A stretch of 64,000 bases of DNA from Paenibacillus sp. V4I3 (GCF_030817215.1 NZ_JAUSZA010000001.1:4624501-4688500); one strand, 5' to 3'. Positions 8,175 through 16,670 are shown, numbered from the stretch's first letter. The notes: a model not told the origin generated them from the letters alone. Numbers and translations: made by a program.

Positions 8175-9437
8175 ATGCAAAAAGTTACAGCCATTCTGTT
8201 GGGAGCCGGCAGTCGCGGTGCCCATGCTTATGCGCCTTATGCGCTTAATTATCCTCACGAGCTTGATATTATCGCGGTAGCGGAACCGGATGAGGATAGG
8301 AGGGCAGCTTTCGTTGCTGCTCACCGAATTCCACAGGAGCATGCCCATGCGGATTGGGAAGAGCTTTTGGCGCAGCCGAAGCTGGCGGATATTGCCATCA
8401 TTTGTACGCAGGATCAAATGCATTATGAGCCGACGCTTAAGGCGCTTGAGCTTGGATATCATGTTCTTCTCGAAAAGCCGATGTCTCCAAGTCCAGAGGA
8501 ATGCGTCGAAATGGAGCTTATGGCTAAAAAGCATAATCGCTTGCTGACGATATGCCATGTACTGCGTTATACGGCGTTCTGGACGGCGATGAAACGTGTC
8601 ATCGATGAAGGGAAGATTGGACAAATTGTCTCCATTCAACTCAATGAGAATGTCGGCAATATGCATATGGCGCACAGCTTTGTACGCGGCAACTGGAATA
8701 ACTCGGACCTATCCAGTCCGATGATCTTGGCCAAATCGTGCCACGATATGGATATTTTATCGTATATCATGGGGGAGCCTTGCGAGCGTGTTAGTTCATT
8801 CGGCTCACTAATGCATTTTAATGAGGAGAACGCACCAGAAGGCTCACCTGCACGTTGTCTTGACGGCTGTCCAGCAGAAGCCACCTGTCAATACCATGCG
8901 CCCAAATATTATTTGGGCTCCGGCCGAGGCTGGGCAGCAAAATTCACAACAGATACTAGCTTAGAGGGCATACTTGAGGCGCTGCGCACAACGCCATACG
9001 GCAAATGCGTGTACCGCAGCGATAACAATGTCGTTGACCACCAGGTAGTGAATATGGAATTTGCCAGCGGGGCTACCGCGATGTTCAGCATGTGCGGGTT
9101 TACGCGGGATAATACGCGCATTGTGCAAGTCATGGGAACGAAGGGTGAAATCAGAGGAAACATGGAAGAGCGTACATTCACTGTGCATGATTTTGTGACG
9201 AATGAGCAGAATGCGATTCATGTCCATGCATCCGAAGAAGGGCACAGCGGCGGCGATGTGGGCATCGTGCGCAGTTTTCTTCGCGAGGTTCGTACGTATG
9301 CAGGGGGAGAAAGTGAATCTTCCGCGGCTGCTTCTGTGCGAAGCCATCTGATGGCGTTTGCTGCTGAGGAATCGCGTTTGAACGGCGGAAAGCCGATTGA
9401 AATCGAGCAATTTTACAAGACACTAGTCAAGGTATAA
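8175..9437 (+). CDS. Gfo/Idh/MocA-family NAD(P)-dependent oxidoreductase
   Basis: 420 residues. The N-terminal Rossmann fold holds AILLGAGSRGAHAYAPYA, and the family motif EKP is in LLEKPMSPSPEEC (Lys about 103). The C-terminal domain provides the sugar site; KSCHDMDILSYIMG contains the His-Asp region used by many members. A Cys-rich stretch (CLDGCPAEATCQYH) at about 228-241 fits a family variant that may bind metal. Such enzymes oxidise or reduce sugars, inositols or their derivatives. As the last gene of the LacI-controlled importer operon it probably acts on the imported sugar. AGGAGAGAG precedes the ATG. Confidence 0.88.
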   Translation: MQKVTAILLGAGSRGAHAYAPYALNYPHELDIIAVAEPDEDRRAAFVAAHRIPQEHAHADWEELLAQPKLADIAIICTQDQMHYEPTLKALELGYHVLLEKPMSPSPEECVEMELMAKKHNRLLTICHVLRYTAFWTAMKRVIDEGKIGQIVSIQLNENVGNMHMAHSFVRGNWNNSDLSSPMILAKSCHDMDILSYIMGEPCERVSSFGSLMHFNEENAPEGSPARCLDGCPAEATCQYHAPKYYLGSGRGWAAKFTTDTSLEGILEALRTTPYGKCVYRSDNNVVDHQVVNMEFASGATAMFSMCGFTRDNTRIVQVMGTKGEIRGNMEERTFTVHDFVTNEQNAIHVHASEEGHSGGDVGIVRSFLREVRTYAGGESESSAAASVRSHLMAFAAEESRLNGGKPIEIEQFYKTLVKV

Positions 9438-9443
9438 TGTGAA

Positions 9444-9484
9444 AATAACGCAAGCGGCCTTGGTATTCGGCAGCTTGCGTTATT
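9444..9484. terminator. bidirectional terminator between convergent genes
   Basis: A perfect 12-pair stem (AATAACGCAAGC at 9444-9455, GCTTGCGTTATT at 9473-9484) with a 17-base loop has A/T tracts on both sides. It can end both the importer operon and the facing regulator gene. Confidence 0.75.
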
Positions 9485-9517
9485 TAATAGATATAGGTGG
9501 ACCGTAGCTCATAAAAA

Positions 9518-10078
9518 TTAAGAAGGCGGATAGTAAATTAAGGTTTTATATACGGCTTTAGCATCAGATGTATTCGTATACGTATGTGGACGATCTGCTG
9601 AGAAGTGAATGGCATCGCCAGCTTTGAGCGTATAGCTTTCCTGGGAAATGGTTAGATCCAGACTTCCCTCTACCATGAGAATGTATTCTTCAACGCCCTC
9701 ATTATGAGGTTCGGACGCATGGCTGCAGTCGCGATCCATTTCGACCGTATAAATTTCAAAGCTCTTTTGAGGGTGAAAAGGGAAGAGCGGGAACGCGCGA
9801 TACTGTCCATCTTCCTCTTCAAAGGGAGAAAGCCCGGCTGCGCGGACAACTGTAATCTTCGGTTCAGTATCTTCGATTAGACTTGTAAACGAAATTTGTA
9901 AGCCGCTCACAATTTTCCAAAGTACGGAAATCGTCGGATTCGAATCTCCTCGTTCAATTTGCCCCAACATCGCTTTGCTGACTCCAGTCAGATCAGCGAC
10001 TTGATCTAAGCTTAATCCTCTTGTTTTGCGAATGTTTAACAGTTTTCGACCCACCATTTTATGAATCGGTTCGTTCAT
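9518..10078 (-). CDS. XRE-family regulator with C-terminal cupin
   Basis: 186 residues. An N-terminal Cro/CI-type helix-turn-helix at about 8-62 (LNIRKTRGLSLDQVADLTGV, then SKAMLGQIERGDSNPTIS) is joined to a small-molecule-binding cupin at about 105-180 with the usual HNEGVEEYILMVEG and FSADRPHTYTN blocks. The ATG at 10078 follows GGGGGACC. The gene is divergent from tdh-kbl, which suggests that it controls threonine breakdown in response to a metabolite, but this is inference from position. Proteins of this build regulate amino acid, polyamine or antibiotic-related genes in other bacteria. Confidence 0.88.
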   Translation of the reverse strand: MNEPIHKMVGRKLLNIRKTRGLSLDQVADLTGVSKAMLGQIERGDSNPTISVLWKIVSGLQISFTSLIEDTEPKITVVRAAGLSPFEEEDGQYRAFPLFPFHPQKSFEIYTVEMDRDCSHASEPHNEGVEEYILMVEGSLDLTISQESYTLKAGDAIHFSADRPHTYTNTSDAKAVYKTLIYYPPS

Positions 10079-10122
10079 TTCAGGTCCCCCAATATTTATT
10101 TTCCGTTTAGTGAAAATGCCTA

Positions 10123-10150
10123 TTTACAATATAACATACATTTGTATAAT
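10123..10150 (+). promoter_or_regulatory. predicted promoter of tdh-kbl
   Basis: TTTACA (10123-10128) and a perfect TATAAT (10145-10150) are 16 bases apart, about 60 bases before tdh. Confidence 0.5.
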
Positions 10151-10171
10151 ATGGTATATAGATGATAAAAC

Positions 10172-10183
10172 GCACGTTTGTGC
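10172..10183 (+). promoter_or_regulatory. possible operator in the tdh leader
   Basis: GCAC-GTTT-GTGC is a short perfect inverted repeat downstream of the predicted tdh -10 box, a plausible site for the divergent XRE-cupin regulator. It is short enough to occur by chance. Confidence 0.3.
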
Positions 10184-10211
10184 ATTATATTAAACTTTAC
10201 TTGGGGGAACG

Positions 10212-11255
10212 ATGATGGGCGCTACCATGATTGGATTGGTCAAAGAGCACAGGGGACCTGGTGCCATTTTGAAAGAAGTGCCTATTCCGACTTGCGGAGC
10301 CGATGAGGTTCTTGTCCGCATTAAAGCAACTTCAATTTGCGGAACAGACTTACATATTTACAATTGGGATGCTTGGGCAGACAAAACCGTCGTAACGCCG
10401 AACGTCTTTGGTCATGAATTCGCAGGCATTGTTATGGAAGTCGGAGAACGGGTCATGGGTGTTGCAATCGGTGATTATGTTTCTGCGGAGGGCCACATGG
10501 TTTGCGGTAGCTGTAAAGCATGCCGGACGGGAAATGCGCATGTTTGCCCGAATACCAAAAGCTTCGGGATTACAGCACCTGGCTGCTTTGCCGAATATGC
10601 CGTTGTGAAGGCAACCAACATCATTCATAATGCTGCTGACCTGCCGTATGAAATCGCTTGCTTGCAGGATCCGCTTGGTAACGCAGTGCAAACGGTACTG
10701 TCAGGCGACATTGTAGGAAAGTCGGTTGCCATTATTGGTGTGGGCCCGATTGGCTTATTGGCCATTCAAGTAGCTAAAGCTTGCGGAGCAGGAGCTATAT
10801 ATGCCGCGGACATTAACCCTAACCGCTTGGAGCTCGCTCTGCAAATGGGCGCGGATTATACGATTAACGCCATGGAAACGCGTATATCCAAGGCTCTCCG
10901 AGAAATGACGGATGGAGAAGGCGTTGAAGTTGTTCTTGAAATGTCCGGCAATCCTCAGGCCATCGTAGACGGCTTTGAAGCTGCGGCTAATGCGGGCAGA
11001 GTGTCCTTACTCGGTATTCCAACCAAAGAGGTGAGCCTTGACCTTACGAATCAAATTATTTTTAAAGGGCTGCGCGTTGAAGGGATTACTGGACGAAAGA
11101 TGTACCAAACCTGGTATCAAATGAAGGGATTACTGAACCAGAAGCGAATTGATCTGGCATCGGTTATTACACATAGATTCACACTAGATCAGTATGAGGA
11201 AGCGTTCCGGTTAATGGATCAAGGTCAATGCGGCAAAATTGTATTTACACATTAG
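10212..11255 (+). CDS. tdh: L-threonine 3-dehydrogenase
   Basis: A 347-residue zinc-dependent medium-chain dehydrogenase that oxidises L-threonine to 2-amino-3-ketobutyrate with NAD+. The catalytic zinc site is in SICGTDLHIYNWDAW (Cys43) with FGHEFAG, and DLHIYNWDAW is characteristic of Tdh. The four structural zinc cysteines are in VCGSCKACRTGNAHVC, and the Rossmann motif is GVGPIG. GGGGGAAC precedes ATG 10212; a second ATG follows immediately. The unstable product is passed to the ligase encoded next by kbl, which gives glycine and acetyl-CoA. The pairing supports the assignment. Confidence 0.95.
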   Translation: MMGATMIGLVKEHRGPGAILKEVPIPTCGADEVLVRIKATSICGTDLHIYNWDAWADKTVVTPNVFGHEFAGIVMEVGERVMGVAIGDYVSAEGHMVCGSCKACRTGNAHVCPNTKSFGITAPGCFAEYAVVKATNIIHNAADLPYEIACLQDPLGNAVQTVLSGDIVGKSVAIIGVGPIGLLAIQVAKACGAGAIYAADINPNRLELALQMGADYTINAMETRISKALREMTDGEGVEVVLEMSGNPQAIVDGFEAAANAGRVSLLGIPTKEVSLDLTNQIIFKGLRVEGITGRKMYQTWYQMKGLLNQKRIDLASVITHRFTLDQYEEAFRLMDQGQCGKIVFTH

Positions 11256-11256
11256 G

Positions 11257-11306
11257 GCAAAACTCCAAAGCGGATGCTTACGAAGTAAGTTTTGCTCCGC
11301 AAAACT
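11257..11306 (+). promoter_or_regulatory. alternative hairpins in the tdh-kbl intercistronic region
   Basis: GCAAAACT occurs at 11257-11264 and 11299-11306, with its complement AGTTTTGC at 11288-11295 between them. The complement can pair with either copy but not both. A third small hairpin, CTTAC-GAA-GTAAG, lies at 11277-11289. The kbl ribosome binding site TAGGAGG follows directly. This could tune kbl translation or message stability, or be an interspersed repeat. Confidence 0.4.
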
Positions 11307-11320
11307 CTTAGGAGGTTCAC

Positions 11321-12496
11321 ATGAACTATTTGAACGATTTGGCAGCGGATATCGAAGCGTGGAAGCGAGAAGGAAGATACCGCTCGATTAAAGTATGGGA
11401 GAGCGGTTCCGACTCCTGGATGTACCTAAATGGTAAGAAAGTTCTACAAATGTCTTCCAATAATTATTTGGGCTTAACCCATCATCCGAAGCTCAAGGAA
11501 GCTGCGATCGCTGCTATCGAGAAGTATGGGGTTGGCAGCGGTTCGGTGCGAACGATTACGGGAACTCTCGATATTCACGATGAACTGGAGATCGAGCTTG
11601 CCAAGTTTAAAGGGACTGAAGCGGCCCTTGTGTTTCAATCCGGTTTTACAACGAACCAAGGCGCATTGTCAGCGGTGCTTGGACCCGATGATGTGGTGAT
11701 TAGCGATGAGCTGAATCACGCGAGTATCATTGATGGCATTCGCTTAACGAAAGCGAGCCGCAAAATTTTTGCCCACAAGGACATGAATCAACTTGAAGCC
11801 ATTTTGAAAGAAACGCAAAAGCATCGTAAACGCGTCGTTGTGACGGATGGCGTTTTCAGTATGGATGGCGATATCGCGCCGCTGCCCGACATTGTACAAT
11901 TAGCAGAAGCCTACGACGCTATTGTGTATGTGGATGATGCCCACGCGAGCGGAGTCCTTGGCACCAACGGTAAAGGTTCGACGGACCATTTCGGTCTTCA
12001 TGGAAGAGTGCATATTCAAATAGGCACCTTATCCAAAGCAATCGGAGCCGTTGGTGGCTATGTTGCCGGTGCCCAGCTCTTGAAAGAGCATTTGATTCAT
12101 ACGGCAAGGCCGTTTCTGTTCAGTACCTCGCAAACACCAGCGGTTGCAGCAACATGCTTGGCCGCTATTCAAGTACTTAAGGAAAGCTCGGATTTAGTAA
12201 CAAAGCTCTGGGATAACGCTAATGGATTCCGAGCAGCTCTACAACGGTTAGGCTTTGATACCGGCGCTAGTGAGACACCTATCATACCGATTATCATAGG
12301 CGATCCCACGCAAACAATGCGCTTTTCGGATCGTTTGCTGGAAGAAGGCGTATTCGCCCAAGGAATCATCTATCCAACGGTCGCCATGGATAAAGGCCGC
12401 GTGCGGCTTATTGTAACGGCTCAGCATATAAAGGAAGACTTATCTTTTGCCTTAGATAGATTGCAGAAGGTCGGTCAGGAGTTCGGACTGATCTAG
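11321..12496 (+). CDS. kbl: glycine C-acetyltransferase (2-amino-3-ketobutyrate CoA ligase)
   Basis: A 391-residue PLP enzyme of the alpha-oxoamine synthase family. It splits 2-amino-3-ketobutyrate with CoA into glycine and acetyl-Co[19 protein letters not shown] and [13 protein letters not shown] are conserved family blocks, [10 protein letters not shown] carries the PLP-contacting Asp and His, and [13 protein letters not shown] holds the Schiff-base lysine at about residue 240. AGGAGG precedes ATG 11321. The close sequence alternative is 8-amino-7-oxononanoate synthase (BioF), but the position behind tdh decides for Kbl. Confidence 0.95.
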   Translation: MNYLNDLAADIEAWKREGRYRSIKVWESGSDSWMYLNGKKVLQMSSNNYLGLTHHPKLKEAAIAAIEKYGVGSGSVRTITGTLDIHDELEIELAKFKGTEAALVFQSGFTTNQGALSAVLGPDDVVISDELNHASIIDGIRLTKASRKIFAHKDMNQLEAILKETQKHRKRVVVTDGVFSMDGDIAPLPDIVQLAEAYDAIVYVDDAHASGVLGTNGKGSTDHFGLHGRVHIQIGTLSKAIGAVGGYVAGAQLLKEHLIHTARPFLFSTSQTPAVAATCLAAIQVLKESSDLVTKLWDNANGFRAALQRLGFDTGASETPIIPIIIGDPTQTMRFSDRLLEEGVFAQGIIYPTVAMDKGRVRLIVTAQHIKEDLSFALDRLQKVGQEFGLI

Positions 12497-12504
12497 TAAA
12501 AAGT

Positions 12505-12547
12505 AAAAGTGCTGCCAACCTCTGAATAAGGGTGGCAGCACTTTTTT
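12505..12547 (+). terminator. terminator of tdh-kbl
   Basis: AAAAGTGCTGCCAACC (12505-12520) pairs with GGTGGCAGCACTTTT (12531-12545) with a short loop, ending in a T tract. Confidence 0.85.
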
Positions 12548-12636
12548 GAGCTTTTGGAACCATACCATTTGGATATGTCCGACTCTTAATCTCTCACATA
12601 AGATATATCATCCTATTTTTATAGGAGGTGAGAGAA

Positions 12637-12810
12637 ATGAAAGTGAACTATTATACGTTAACTTTGGGTTTATTAGGAGCAGCCAAGCTGATATTGAACG
12701 CTTACGGACTAGATATTATTCAAGACGATGAGATGAATGCGATTGCTAATGGCGTAGCAGCTGTCTTATCTATAATCGGGGTTTACACCAACCATCAAAA
12801 ACCAGTCTAA
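12637..12810 (+). CDS. small holin-like membrane protein
   Basis: 57 residues from ATG 12637. An in-frame GTG at 12628 overlaps the AGGAGGTG ribosome binding site and is rejected as the start. Two hydrophobic segments (LTLGLLGAAKLILNAYGL and NAIANGVAAVLSIIGVYTN) flank a charged turn (DIIQDDEM). The pattern, including QDDEMNAIANG, resembles small phage-type holins of Firmicutes, which make membrane pores for endolysins. No endolysin or other phage gene is nearby, so it may be a domesticated orphan used in stress or spore biology. Function is unproven. Confidence 0.55.
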   Translation: MKVNYYTLTLGLLGAAKLILNAYGLDIIQDDEMNAIANGVAAVLSIIGVYTNHQKPV

Positions 12811-12967
12811 TACGATGCTCGAGGCGATTACATGGATGGAAATCGGCGGCTTATTCCAAATGGGATAAGCTTTTTATTTTTCATGACAAGGTTTAATCAT
12901 GAACTACGCCGCGGTAGGGGAATACTAACGGGGCAATCACCATTCTACTCAACAGGAGAGGTTTATC

Positions 12968-14140
12968 GTGATGCTACGTATTGCTGTGATTGTTTCAATC
13001 CTCTTTTTGGCCTCCGGCTGCTTGCATAGCTTCACAAAACCTAACGAGATAAATTCAAAAGCATATCAGACCTTGCCACCTATCAAGCCATCACTACCCA
13101 TCTCATCTAGAGAAAAAGAGTCGGTAGTAACCAAAGTCACTTTAGGAGCAATCGGTGATATTTTGATTCACGATCGCGTCTACGCCGATGCAGAGCAAAG
13201 AGATGGAACTTACAACTTTAAAAAAATGTTTGCAGAAATTCAACGGATGTTACAAGTTCCCGATATTCTTGTTGCTAATCAAGAAACAATGATTGGAGGC
13301 AAGGAGCTGAGGCTCTCCACCTATCCTTCATTCAACAGCCCGCATGAAGTTGGAGATGCATTGAAAGATGCAGGAGTGGATCTTGTAACTATTGCTAATA
13401 ATCATTCCCTTGATAGAGGAGTGAAGGTTATTCAAAGTGCTCTTACTTACTGGGACACACTTGGAATCCCTTACACAGGGGCTTTCAAATCACAAATTGA
13501 TCATGACAGGATTAGGACGATAACCAAGAATGATATTACATTTTCGTTTTTGAGTTACACCTACGGTACCAACGGAATTCCACTTCCCAAAGGAAAGTCT
13601 TATTTGGTAAATATCATTAACGAGACCCAAATACATAATGATGTGGAACAGGCCAAACCAATATCCGATGTCGTTGTGGTTGCTGTACATTGGGGTAACG
13701 AATATGAACGGTTCCCGAATAAAGCTCAAATTGGTCTCGCCCAAAAACTAGCGGATCTTGGTGTTCATATTGTTATCGGTAATCACCCTCATGTTCTACA
13801 ACCTCCAGCATGGGTAAGAGGAAAAAACGGAAATGAAACCTTAGTTCTTTATTCACTCGGAAATTTTCTATCTGGTCAGAGCGAGTTATATACAAAAGTT
13901 GGAGGGATGGCATCCATAGAAGTTATCAAAACCAAAATGTTAGATAAATCCACAATTAAATTAAGCAAGCCGAGCTTTCTTCCAACTTACAACTATGATC
14001 TTAATTGGCAGCAATTCAAGATTATTTCAATGGACCGCTTAACTAATGAACAACTAAATAAGGCTAGGTCTCACTATGAAAAAACAAAAAGTCATATGAG
14101 CACTTCTTTACAAGATTTGAACATCATTACATCCAATTAA
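12968..14140 (+). CDS. CapA-family (PGA_cap) lipoprotein
   Basis: About 390 residues. An N-terminal lipoprotein signal (LFLASGC, Cys about 18) is followed by a Pro/Ser-rich linker and a CapA-type metallophosphatase-like domain. Family blocks are VTLGAIGDILIHDRVY, PDILVANQETMIGG, TIANNHSLDRG, VVAVHWGNEYE, HIVIGNHPHVLQP and VLYSLGNFLSGQ. CapA proteins take part in poly-gamma-glutamate capsule export or anchoring, but many single copies occur outside cap operons and their role is uncertain. No capB or capC is present. AGGAGAGG lies before GTG 12968, and ATG 12971 is an equal start candidate. Confidence 0.82.
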   Translation: MMLRIAVIVSILFLASGCLHSFTKPNEINSKAYQTLPPIKPSLPISSREKESVVTKVTLGAIGDILIHDRVYADAEQRDGTYNFKKMFAEIQRMLQVPDILVANQETMIGGKELRLSTYPSFNSPHEVGDALKDAGVDLVTIANNHSLDRGVKVIQSALTYWDTLGIPYTGAFKSQIDHDRIRTITKNDITFSFLSYTYGTNGIPLPKGKSYLVNIINETQIHNDVEQAKPISDVVVVAVHWGNEYERFPNKAQIGLAQKLADLGVHIVIGNHPHVLQPPAWVRGKNGNETLVLYSLGNFLSGQSELYTKVGGMASIEVIKTKMLDKSTIKLSKPSFLPTYNYDLNWQQFKIISMDRLTNEQLNKARSHYEKTKSHMSTSLQDLNIITSN

Positions 14141-14228
14141 ACAAATTATGAGATTTGACTTTTGATAATTACGGCATAATTCGTTACTTGTAGGTAAATA
14201 ATTAAACAAGATGCTAAGGAAAGGAGCA

Positions 14229-14339
14229 ATGAACATGGGTGACAACGGTCCAATCAAACCAAACGGGTCTCAACATGCCGAGAAATCAAATGATCCGGAA
14301 AAACAAGGAAGATCCGCAGCCAAGAAAAAATCAAAGTAA
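14229..14339 (+). CDS. small hydrophilic basic protein of unknown family
   Basis: A 36-residue reading frame behind an AAGGAG ribosome binding site, with ATG codons at 14229 and 14235. The sequence is rich in Lys, Asn, Gln, Gly and Ser (GPIKPNGSQHAEKSNDPEK) and ends in a lysine cluster. It has no hydrophobic segment. Its composition recalls minor acid-soluble spore proteins, but I do not recognise a named family. A separate terminator-like hairpin follows at 14405-14436, which supports an independent transcript. Confidence 0.5.
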   Translation: MNMGDNGPIKPNGSQHAEKSNDPEKQGRSAAKKKSK

Positions 14340-14404
14340 TTGGTGGAACATTGTTAAATAAAGCTAGATTGGCAAGGTTTTATAATATGATTATTGTTAA
14401 TTTC

Positions 14405-14436
14405 AATCACGGCTGCCGGAGCAGGCGTGATTATTT
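14405..14436 (+). terminator. terminator after the small basic protein gene
   Basis: AATCACGGCTGC (14405-14416) pairs with GCAGGCGTGATT (14421-14432) with one mismatch and a CGGA loop, followed by ATTT. Confidence 0.6.
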
Positions 14437-14480
14437 ACGTTAACCCCTAATAAGTACAATAATAAATTAATTATAGCCGC

Positions 14481-14510
14481 TTGACATAAGTAAGTAAATT
14501 ACTGTATCAT
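14481..14510 (+). promoter_or_regulatory. promoter with embedded operator before doxX-flavodoxin pair
   Basis: TTGACA (14481-14486) and TATCAT (14505-14510) are 18 bases apart. Between them lies AAGTAAGTAAATTACT, whose complement contains TTACTTACTT and which has AGTAA/TTACT arms. It resembles sites of HxlR/DUF24 regulators such as YodB and CatR, which control quinone-response genes. The regulator gene is not in the window. Confidence 0.5.
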
Positions 14511-14565
14511 ACGAACATAAAGTTTATGACTTCAAAAAAGTTAGTAAAGAAAGGAGGACACAAAA

Positions 14566-14985
14566 GTGAAAAATAATTATCATATTGGCGCATTAATAAT
14601 AAGAGTGCTGTTAGGAATTACCTTCTTTGCTCATGGGGTCGCTAAGTATCAAGGAGGTATTGGCAATATAGCAGGTTGGTTTGACAGTATTGGTATTCCA
14701 GGCTTTATGGCCTATGTCGTTGCAACGATCGAACTGATAGGGGGCCTTGCACTCATTCTGGGATTTGGCACACGTATTGTATCCGCACTAATGGTTATCA
14801 TCCTTCTAGTCGCTACTTTTAAAGTAAAATTAGCCGTCGGATTCTTCGGAAATGGTCAAATGGCTGGATACGAGCTGGATCTTTCAATGATTGGTGCCGC
14901 TATTTATCTTCTCTTAAATGGCAGTTATGTAATCTCAATTGATTCTTTATTCAAAAAGGGTCAAAAACCAACACAGTTTGTGTAA
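14566..14985 (+). CDS. DoxX-family membrane protein
   Basis: 139 residues with four predicted membrane spans, typical of DoxX/CatD/MhqP-type proteins. The N-terminal span reads GALIIRVLLGITFFAHGVAK, with the conserved HG, followed by GIGNIAGWFDSIGIPG and a second block IELIGGLALILGFGTR. The start is GTG 14566 behind AAAGGAGGA. In Bacillus, relatives sit beside quinone or catechol detoxification enzymes. Here a WrbA-type flavodoxin quinone reductase follows after about 60 bases, so the pair probably protects against quinones or related electrophiles. Confidence 0.82.
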   Translation: MKNNYHIGALIIRVLLGITFFAHGVAKYQGGIGNIAGWFDSIGIPGFMAYVVATIELIGGLALILGFGTRIVSALMVIILLVATFKVKLAVGFFGNGQMAGYELDLSMIGAAIYLLLNGSYVISIDSLFKKGQKPTQFV

Positions 14986-15043
14986 TGATTCTCTGGTATC
15001 AGAGGTTCATTCTTGTAAATAAAATAATGGTGGTGTTTTAGAT

Positions 15044-15712
15044 ATGGGTTTTCTTGATAAAATTTTTGGAAATACGACGAAAACGGAGCGAATAGACATG
15101 GCGAATGTAAAACTTGCAGTCATTTACTACAGTTCAACAGGAACTAACCTTCAACTTGCCAATTGGGCAGCTGATGGCGGGAGAGAAGCAGGTGCGGAAG
15201 TTAGAGTCTTAAAGATTCCTGAACTTGCTCCACAATCAGCTATTGATTCTAATCCAGTTTGGAAGGCTCACGTTGAAGCAACTAAGCATATCCCAACTGT
15301 CACTTTAGACGATTTAGATTGGGCAGATGCCATTATTTTCAGCATCCCGACACGATTTGGCAATATGCCTGGTCAAGTCAAACAATTCTTGGATACAACA
15401 GGCGGTCTTTGGTTCCAAGGGAAACTGGCTAATAAAGTTGTAAGTGCAATGACATCGGCTCAAAATTCGCATGGTGGACAAGAACAAACCATTCTATCTT
15501 TATACACAACTATGTATCACTGGGGTGCAATTGTTGCAGCGCCTGGTTATACAGATCCTGTCATTTTCTCTTCCGGCGGTAATCCTTACGGTACGAGTGT
15601 GACTGTTGATCAATCCGGCAAAATGGTTGAAGATGTAGAGAAAACGGTACTGCATCAAGCGAAGCGTACGGTAACTGTAGCTCGTGCGATTAAAGCAGGC
15701 TTAACTAGTTAA
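15044..15712 (+). CDS. WrbA-like NAD(P)H:quinone oxidoreductase (flavodoxin fold)
   Basis: 222 residues. The FMN phosphate loop is IYYSSTGTNLQLANWA, and other family blocks are AIIFSIPTRFGNMPGQVKQF, FTSAQNSHGGQEQT-like (seen as MTSAQNSHGGQEQT) and GNPYGTS. WrbA-type enzymes reduce quinones by two electrons and so avoid semiquinone radicals. The first 18 residues (MGFLDKIFG...) precede the usual WrbA start; an in-frame ATG at 15098 with GGAGCG upstream would give a standard 204-residue protein. It is paired with DoxX under an electrophile-type promoter. Confidence 0.88.
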   Translation: MGFLDKIFGNTTKTERIDMANVKLAVIYYSSTGTNLQLANWAADGGREAGAEVRVLKIPELAPQSAIDSNPVWKAHVEATKHIPTVTLDDLDWADAIIFSIPTRFGNMPGQVKQFLDTTGGLWFQGKLANKVVSAMTSAQNSHGGQEQTILSLYTTMYHWGAIVAAPGYTDPVIFSSGGNPYGTSVTVDQSGKMVEDVEKTVLHQAKRTVTVARAIKAGLTS

Positions 15713-15726
15713 TTACGGAATATAAG

Positions 15727-15767
15727 AAGTGACAGCTAGTCAGATATTGACTGCTGTCACTTTTTTT
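15727..15767 (+). terminator. terminator of the doxX-wrbA-like operon
   Basis: AAGTGACAGC (15727-15736) pairs with GCTGTCACTT (15753-15762) and continues into a T tract. Confidence 0.85.
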
Positions 15768-15861
15768 ATTTGTATTAGGAGATGTTAGATCGAACATTGG
15801 ATTGGTTAATGGTATACTGTGCTTGTTAAAACCTACCATTTCACAAGGAAGGATACAACCA

Positions 15862-16536
15862 ATGTCTTCTGCTATGCTTGATAAAGTCCCGCATATTGTA
15901 TCGTGCTTCCCTAGCTTGTCCGATATTTCCTTACAGGACTGGAGCGATGAGGGAATTATAATGTTAAATTTACAGCCTAGCTTTGTATTTGAAGAGGGCC
16001 AGTTCTTGGAGCATGCCGTTTTAATTCTGGAAGGAACCGTAAGAATGTATAAGATAAGCGGCAGCGGAAGAGAAATTACCTTGTATCGAGTCAATGGCGG
16101 GGAATGCTGTCCCCTCATGATGTCCAGCATTCTCGGCGAGACCGAATATGAAGCTTCTGCCTGTATCGAGAAGCTTTGCACAGTAGTTGCTATTCCAGTT
16201 GACGTATTTAAAGACTGGATGGACCGTTACAAAAGCTTTCGACAGTTTATTTTTAAAATGTTCGCCAAACGAATTATCATTATGTCCAACTTACTGGATA
16301 GCATCAACTTCAAATCAATCCGCGGCCGAATAGCGGAATATCTGGTTGAAATGACCGAGGATGGACGAGATAACCTTACCATTACGCATGATACCTTATC
16401 CATAGAGCTGGGAACGGCACGCGAAGTAATCAGCCGAACGCTGAAGTCGCTCGAGAAAGAAGGGCTACTGCAATTATCAAGAGGCCAAATTTCTCATATA
16501 TTGCGCCAAGATTTGAAAAAATATATAGAACTATAA
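15862..16536 (+). CDS. Crp/Fnr-family transcriptional regulator
   Basis: 224 residues from ATG 15862, which has AAGGAAGG nine bases upstream. The longer frame from 15802 is rejected because a TATACT -10 box at 15813-15818 lies inside it. Residues about 20-130 form the cyclic-nucleotide-binding-like sensor (FVFEEGQFLEHAVLILEGTV, then ITLYRVNGGECCPL). The C-terminal helix-turn-helix is at about 165-215, with LSIELGTAREVISRTLKSLE for DNA contact. No FNR-type iron-sulphur cysteine cluster is evident, though ECCPL has adjacent cysteines. The DUF2892 gene that follows has an Fnr-like half site in its promoter and is a likely target. Confidence 0.88.
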   Translation: MSSAMLDKVPHIVSCFPSLSDISLQDWSDEGIIMLNLQPSFVFEEGQFLEHAVLILEGTVRMYKISGSGREITLYRVNGGECCPLMMSSILGETEYEASACIEKLCTVVAIPVDVFKDWMDRYKSFRQFIFKMFAKRIIIMSNLLDSINFKSIRGRIAEYLVEMTEDGRDNLTITHDTLSIELGTAREVISRTLKSLEKEGLLQLSRGQISHILRQDLKKYIEL

Positions 16537-16576
16537 TTGAAGCTCTTTTTACCTCCAAACGTTCATTTTATTGCTA

Positions 16577-16618
16577 TGTGACAAAGTTACGGTTCTATCT
16601 AAACGCTTCTGTTATGAT
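16577..16618 (+). promoter_or_regulatory. possible Crp/Fnr site and -10 box before the DUF2892 gene
   Basis: TGTGACAAAGTTACGG (16577-16592) has a TGTGA half site and a degenerate second half. A TATGAT -10 box follows at 16613-16618. The site centre would fall near -41 from the expected start of transcription, the place for class II activation, and there is no good -35 box. Confidence 0.4.
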
Positions 16619-16670
16619 CGTAATCAGAAACACAATAAAACAAACCTATACAATATGGAGGTAATAGATT

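Noticed and set aside
12637..12810. Prophage remnant based on the holin-like gene
   Set aside because: No lysin, tail, integrase or attachment-site features are found nearby.
12832..13029. 65-codon frame overlapping the CapA-like gene start
   Set aside because: No ribosome binding site, no family resemblance, and it overlaps the CapA-like gene in another frame.
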